Source of the DNA: Burkholderiaceae bacterium
Lineage (GTDB): Bacteria > Pseudomonadota > Gammaproteobacteria > Burkholderiales > Burkholderiaceae
Length of the DNA: 10,115 nt
Assembly (NCBI GenBank): GCA_947461805.1
Contig: CANHMJ010000044.1
Coordinates: 1-10,115 of the forward strand
Reading direction: 5' to 3'
The position numbers and the translations under genes are program-made. Positions 6,118 to 10,115 of this stretch are shown in pieces (position 1 is the first letter of the stretch; every line of letters begins with the position of its first letter). A model generated the notes under the pieces. It was not told where the DNA came from. It ran no database searches and saw nothing but the letters and a program-made list of their open reading frames with translations.

Positions 6118-6246
6118 GGCCCAATTTTGGCATGAATGGGCAAATAATCACGCGTAAGGGCTAAAGAGCGCCCCAAAATGCGCGAGCAAAGCCCGTGCAA
6201 CGGTAAAAAAAGAGGGCAATCCCAGACATGACTACAATTTCTGCGC
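6118..6246. promoter_or_regulatory. Divergent intergenic region between the CoA-transferase gene and parE
   Basis: These 129 bases must carry the promoters of both the leftward CoA-transferase/transporter unit and the rightward parE-parC unit. The parE side has a TACAAT hexamer close to the start. On the other side I see no hexamer pair I would defend. GCCCA at 6119-6123 and TGGGC at 6136-6140 form a weak 5-bp inverted repeat beside the CoA-transferase start. Confidence 0.5.
6233..6238 (+). promoter_or_regulatory. Candidate -10 element of parE
   Basis: TACAAT lies eight bases before the parE ATG, so transcription would begin about two bases before the start codon. No good -35 hexamer is seen 16-18 bases upstream, and there is no Shine-Dalgarno sequence. 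If real, the parE message would be essentially leaderless. Confidence 0.3.
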
Positions 6247-8235
6247 ATGGCAACCCGTAAAACCTCCGAATACAGCGAATCATCGATTCAAGTTCTAAAA
6301 GGACTTGAGCCGGTTCGTCAGCGCCCTGGGATGTACACCAGGACCGATAACCCACTCCATATCATCCAAGAAGTGCTGGATAACGCATCCGATGAGGCTT
6401 TGGGAGGCTTTGGTAAGCAAATCATGGTGACCTTGCATGCGGATAGTAGTGTCAGCATCGAGGACGATGGCCGCGGTATACCGGTAGGCATGCATCCCAC
6501 TGAAAAGTTACCCGTGGTGCAAATTGTCTTTACCCAGCTGCATGCGGGTGGCAAGTTTGAAAAAGGCAGCGGCGGGGCTTATGCGTTTTCGGGTGGTTTG
6601 CACGGCGTTGGGGTCTCGGTAACCAATGCCCTTTCCAAGCGCCTGGATGTCACGGTATGGCGTGAGGGGCAAATGTCTACCTTGAGCTTTGCTGATGGCA
6701 ATGTCATCGAGAAACTCAAAACCAGACCTGCCGATAAAGGCGATAAAGTCCATGGCACGCGCGTACGAGCCTGGCCCGATGGTAAATATTTTGATAGTGC
6801 CGCTATTCCGATGGCGGATCTGATTCGTTTGCTACGCTCAAAGGCGGTATTGCTGCCCGGCGTCAAAGTCACCTTAATTCAAGAAAAAAGCGGCGAGACT
6901 CAATCTTGGCAATACGCACAGGGCTTACGCGGCTACCTAAATGAGGCTTTAGCTCACGCTGGTCACAGTGCCGAGGTCATTCCGTCATTTGAGGCAGAAC
7001 AATATGCCACTGGTAACGCCGATGAAGATACTTTTGCTGAAGGCGAGGGCGCTGCCTGGGTGGTGACGTGGACTGAAGATGGCCCACCCGTTCGCGAGAG
7101 TTATGTGAATTTAATTCCGACGCCTGCCGGTGGTACTCACGAAAGTGGCCTGCGAGAAGGCCTCTTTAATGCGGTTAAAGGCTTTATTGAGATGCATGCC
7201 TTGCAACCCAAAGGCGTTAAATTAATGCCCGAGGATGTATTTGCGCGCGCTTCCTTTATTTTGTCTGCCAAAGTACTTGATCCCCAGTTCCAGGGGCAAA
7301 TTAAAGAACGCCTCAACTCACGCGATGCTGTGCGCTTGGTATCCGGCTTTTCCAAATCCGCACTCGAGCTTTGGTTAAACCAGCATGTAGACTATGGCCG
7401 CAAATTAGCCGAGCTGGTAATCAAGCAAGCGCAAGCCCGTACCCGTGCTGGACAAAAAGTCGAAAAGAAAAAGTCCTCTGGCGTTGCTGTATTGCCAGGC
7501 AAGTTAACGGATTGCGAGAGCCAAGACATTGCACTGAACGAGATCTTTTTGGTTGAGGGTGACTCTGCCGGCGGCTCAGCCAAAATGGGGCGCAACAAAG
7601 AGTACCAGGCCATATTGCCCCTGCGCGGTAAGGTCCTTAATACGTGGGAGGCAGAGCGCGATCGCTTATTTGCCAACAACGAGGTGCATGATATTGCGGT
7701 GGCGATTGGCGTAGACCCCCATGGCCTGAATGACACGCCCGACTTATCCAATTTACGCTACGGCAAGATTTGCATTTTGTCCGACGCCGATGTCGATGGT
7801 TCGCACATTCAAGTTTTATTGCTCACCTTATTCTATAAACACTTTCCGAAGTTATTAGACGCTGGGCATGTCTATATCGCTAGGCCACCCCTCTTTCGGG
7901 TTGACGCGCCTGCACGGGGTAAAAAACCAGCGCAAAAGATCTATGCCCTTGATGCCAGTGAACTCAATGCGATAGAAGACAAGTTACGTAAAGACGGCGT
8001 TCGCGATAATGCGTGGCAGATTTCACGTTTTAAGGGTCTTGGCGAAATGAGTGCAGAGCAATTGTGGGACACCACACTCAATCCGGATACGCGCCGCTTG
8101 CTACCGGTTACGTTGGGTGCATTAAGCGAGCAAGATACATTTAAAATCATGGACATGTTGATGGGTAAATCCGAATCGGGCGCAAGGCGGGATTGGCTTG
8201 AAGAGCGTGGCAATGAAGTAGAGGCAGACATTTAA
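6247..8235 (+). CDS. parE: DNA topoisomerase IV subunit B (ParE), 662 aa
   Basis: ParE is the ATPase subunit of topoisomerase IV, which decatenates daughter chromosomes and relaxes supercoils. The GHKL ATP site is complete: E42 and N46 in EVLDNASDEAL, DDGRGIP at 73-79, and GGLHGVGVSVTNALS at 116-130. The transducer domain follows to about residue 400. The TOPRIM metal site shows E437-GDSAGG and the DADVD acidic cluster (D513, D515, D517), with RFKGLGEM at 594-601. The length of 662 and the absence of the long insertion found in proteobacterial GyrB identify ParE rather than GyrB, as does parC immediately downstream. The start at 6247 gives MATRKTSEYS but has no Shine-Dalgarno. The stop overlaps the parC start as TAATG, so the two subunits are translationally coupled. 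Confidence 0.97.
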   Translation: MATRKTSEYSESSIQVLKGLEPVRQRPGMYTRTDNPLHIIQEVLDNASDEALGGFGKQIMVTLHADSSVSIEDDGRGIPVGMHPTEKLPVVQIVFTQLHAGGKFEKGSGGAYAFSGGLHGVGVSVTNALSKRLDVTVWREGQMSTLSFADGNVIEKLKTRPADKGDKVHGTRVRAWPDGKYFDSAAIPMADLIRLLRSKAVLLPGVKVTLIQEKSGETQSWQYAQGLRGYLNEALAHAGHSAEVIPSFEAEQYATGNADEDTFAEGEGAAWVVTWTEDGPPVRESYVNLIPTPAGGTHESGLREGLFNAVKGFIEMHALQPKGVKLMPEDVFARASFILSAKVLDPQFQGQIKERLNSRDAVRLVSGFSKSALELWLNQHVDYGRKLAELVIKQAQARTRAGQKVEKKKSSGVAVLPGKLTDCESQDIALNEIFLVEGDSAGGSAKMGRNKEYQAILPLRGKVLNTWEAERDRLFANNEVHDIAVAIGVDPHGLNDTPDLSNLRYGKICILSDADVDGSHIQVLLLTLFYKHFPKLLDAGHVYIARPPLFRVDAPARGKKPAQKIYALDASELNAIEDKLRKDGVRDNAWQISRFKGLGEMSAEQLWDTTLNPDTRRLLPVTLGALSEQDTFKIMDMLMGKSESGARRDWLEERGNEVEADI

Positions 8236-10115
8236 TGGCAACGCGCAAAACCAATTCGGCGCCCAGCAAGCAAGAGCAAGCTGATTTATTTACGATCGAC
8301 GCTGTTCGCTCAAATTCCAATTTACCTCCCACTCCGCCACGCGCCTCGTCCGACAGTATGGATGACGATGGCAGCGATGGCTTAACGCTGGCCGTCTATG
8401 CAGAGCGGGCGTATTTAGACTACGCCATCAGCGTAGTTAAGGGCCGTGCCTTGCCTGAGGTAGCGGATGGCCAAAAGCCAGTGCAGCGGCGCATTCTGTT
8501 TTCGATGAGCGAAATGGGATTGCGCTCCGACGCAAAGCCAGTGAAAAGCGCTAGGGTGGTTGGTGATGTGCTCGGCAAATTCCATCCGCATGGCGATCAA
8601 TCGGCTTACGATGCCTTGGTTCGATTAGCCCAAAGCTTCTCATTGCGTTACCCCTTAATTGATGGCCAAGGTAATTTTGGTTCGCGCGACGGAGACGGTG
8701 CTGCAGCGATGCGCTACACCGAAGCGCGCCTGACCAAGATTGCGACCCACTTACTGCTCAGTGAAATCGATGAGGGTACGGTTGCGTTTGCGCCAAACTA
8801 CGACGGCTCTTTTCAGGAGCCTAAATTACTTCCCGCGCGTTTGCCCTTTGTATTGCTCAACGGCGCATCCGGCATTGCAGTTGGCATGGCTACTGAAATT
8901 CCATCGCATAATTTGCGTGAGGTGGCTACCGCTGCAATCGCATTAATGAAGTCGCCCAATATGAGTAGCGCTGATTTGCTGGCGATTCTTCCGGGGCCAG
9001 ACTTTCCTGGTGGCGGTCAAATTATCTCGTCTGCCAGCGATATTGCACAGATTTATGAGGGTGGTCGTGGCAGTTTAAAAGTACGGGCACGCTGGTCGGT
9101 AGAAGAATTGGCACGCGGTCAATGGCAAATTGTAGTGAATGAGTTGCCGCCTGCAACCTCGACTCAGCGGGTACTGCAGGAGATTGAAGAACTTACCAAC
9201 CCCAAAATCAAGTTAGGTAAAAAATCATTAACGCCCGATCAAAGCAACACCAAAGCAGCCATTTTGAATGTACTCGACTGCGTGCGCGATGAATCTAGCA
9301 AGGATGCTGCGGTACGTTTAGTGTTTGAGCCTAAAAGCAAGAATGTAGAAGTCAATGACTTCGTCAATTTATTGCTGGCACACACCTCACTCGAATCCAA
9401 TGCGCCTATCAATCTGGTGATGATTGGTAATGATGGCCGGCCACGCCAAAAGAATCTAAAAGACATTATTTCCGAGTGGATTGCGTTTCGGGTTGCAACA
9501 GTTACGCGCCGTACCGAGCACCGCCTTGGTAAGGTCAATGCCCGCATCCATATTCTGGAAGGCCGCCAGATTATTTTGCTCAACATTGATAAGGTCATCA
9601 AAATCATTCGCAATAGCGATGAGCCAAAGACTGATCTCATTACTGCGTTTAAGCTCAGCGATCGCCAAGCCGAAGACATTCTCGAAATTCGCTTGCGCCA
9701 ATTAGCGCGGTTAGAGGCAATTAAGATTGAGCAAGAGCTCAAAGAGCTCCAAAGCGAGAAGGCTGATTTAGATGGCCTGTTGCAGAGTGATAGCACTTTG
9801 CGCAAACGCATCATCAAGGAAATTGAAGCCGATGCCAAAGAGTTTGGCGACGAGCGCCGTACTTTAATTCAGGAAGATAAGCGCGCAATCGCGGAGGCTA
9901 AAGTGATTGATGAACCGGTAACGGTGATCGTGTCGCAAAAGGGTTGGGTTCGCGTTCGCCAGGGTCACGAACACGACGCACAGCAGTTTTCCTTTAAGTC
10001 AGGTGATGCGCTGTATGCCACGTATGAGTGCCGTACCGTTGACGTGATGCAGGGCTTTGGTAGTGATGGCCGTGTTTATACCGTTCCCGTTAGCGAATTG
10101 CCAGGAGCGCGCGGC
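8235..10115 (+). CDS. parC: DNA topoisomerase IV subunit A (ParC), first 627 codons (continues off the right edge)
   Basis: ParC is the DNA-cleaving subunit that pairs with ParE. After a polar tail of about 50 residues, YAERAYLDYAISVVKGRALP begins the breakage-reunion domain. The helix-turn-helix region contains KFHPHGDQSAYDALVRLAQ, and the active-site tyrosine is Y161 in AAMRYTEARL. The tower and coiled-coil regions follow (HILEGRQI, AEDILEIRLRQLARLE at about 475-495). The first C-terminal beta-pinwheel blades (VTVIVSQKGWVRVR onward, about 557) are present before the edge. The position matching E. coli Ser80 is Q122, with D126 at the Glu84 position. The ATG at 8235 overlaps the parE stop by one base, and GAGG lies ten bases upstream inside parE. 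The sequence is closely similar in style to Neisseria and Burkholderiales ParC. Confidence 0.97.
   Translation, partial: MATRKTNSAPSKQEQADLFTIDAVRSNSNLPPTPPRASSDSMDDDGSDGLTLAVYAERAYLDYAISVVKGRALPEVADGQKPVQRRILFSMSEMGLRSDAKPVKSARVVGDVLGKFHPHGDQSAYDALVRLAQSFSLRYPLIDGQGNFGSRDGDGAAAMRYTEARLTKIATHLLLSEIDEGTVAFAPNYDGSFQEPKLLPARLPFVLLNGASGIAVGMATEIPSHNLREVATAAIALMKSPNMSSADLLAILPGPDFPGGGQIISSASDIAQIYEGGRGSLKVRARWSVEELARGQWQIVVNELPPATSTQRVLQEIEELTNPKIKLGKKSLTPDQSNTKAAILNVLDCVRDESSKDAAVRLVFEPKSKNVEVNDFVNLLLAHTSLESNAPINLVMIGNDGRPRQKNLKDIISEWIAFRVATVTRRTEHRLGKVNARIHILEGRQIILLNIDKVIKIIRNSDEPKTDLITAFKLSDRQAEDILEIRLRQLARLEAIKIEQELKELQSEKADLDGLLQSDSTLRKRIIKEIEADAKEFGDERRTLIQEDKRAIAEAKVIDEPVTVIVSQKGWVRVRQGHEHDAQQFSFKSGDALYATYECRTVDVMQGFGSDGRVYTVPVSELPGARG

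Noticed and set aside
6247..8235. Assignment of the parE gene as gyrB
   Set aside because: The length of 662, the lack of the long proteobacterial GyrB insertion and the overlapping parC all indicate ParE.
9239..9838. A 199-codon open frame on the minus strand inside parC
   Set aside because: It lies fully antisense to a strongly conserved ParC coding region and is a composition-driven shadow; its translation is Ser/Arg/Leu-rich with no recognisable domain.

Overview
The window looks like chromosomal core DNA from a betaproteobacterium of the Burkholderiales, probably close to Polynucleobacter. The evidence is the style of the ParE and ParC proteins, moderate base composition, class-typical ThiC with a TPP riboswitch, and compact gene spacing. 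The genus is an inference from protein flavour, not a database match. No insertion sequence, phage gene, CRISPR array or integrase is visible.

Layout, left to right. Everything from position 1 to about 6117 is on the minus strand, so it is transcribed right to left. From right to left this arm carries: a CaiB/BaiF-type CoA-transferase (6117-4897); a 12-TM MFS transporter 12 bases after it (4884-3652); a 53-codon small membrane-protein gene (3608-3447); a tRNA-Arg(CCU) (3423-3349); a class II aldolase/adducin-family gene with a strong Shine-Dalgarno sequence (3258-2419); an AT-rich gene-free stretch of about 340 bases (2082-2418); a Nudix hydrolase with an N-terminal DUF4743-type region (2081-1239); a TPP riboswitch (about 1182-1100); and the first 349 codons of thiC (1048-1, running off the left edge). 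On the plus strand, parE (6247-8235) and the first 627 codons of parC (8235 to the right edge) overlap by one base and encode topoisomerase IV. A 129-base divergent intergenic region (6118-6246) separates the two arms.

How the genes work together. parE and parC make one enzyme that decatenates and relaxes DNA. The CoA-transferase and MFS transporter look like an operon for taking up and activating an organic acid, but the substrate cannot be read from sequence. The Nudix hydrolase resembles the TPP-directed Nudix domain of the Tnr3/plant NUDT20/24 group and sits directly before the riboswitch and thiC. This suggests a thiamine-damage or thiamine-pyrophosphate housekeeping role beside thiamine pyrimidine synthesis.

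The least explained stretch is the AT-rich gap at 2082-2418. It holds an inverted pair of perfect DnaA boxes, a tandem 8-bp repeat with 10-bp period, and two interleaved perfect inverted repeats with pseudoknot topology. I see no clear novel defence or mobile system; the gap is the best candidate for undescribed biology here.
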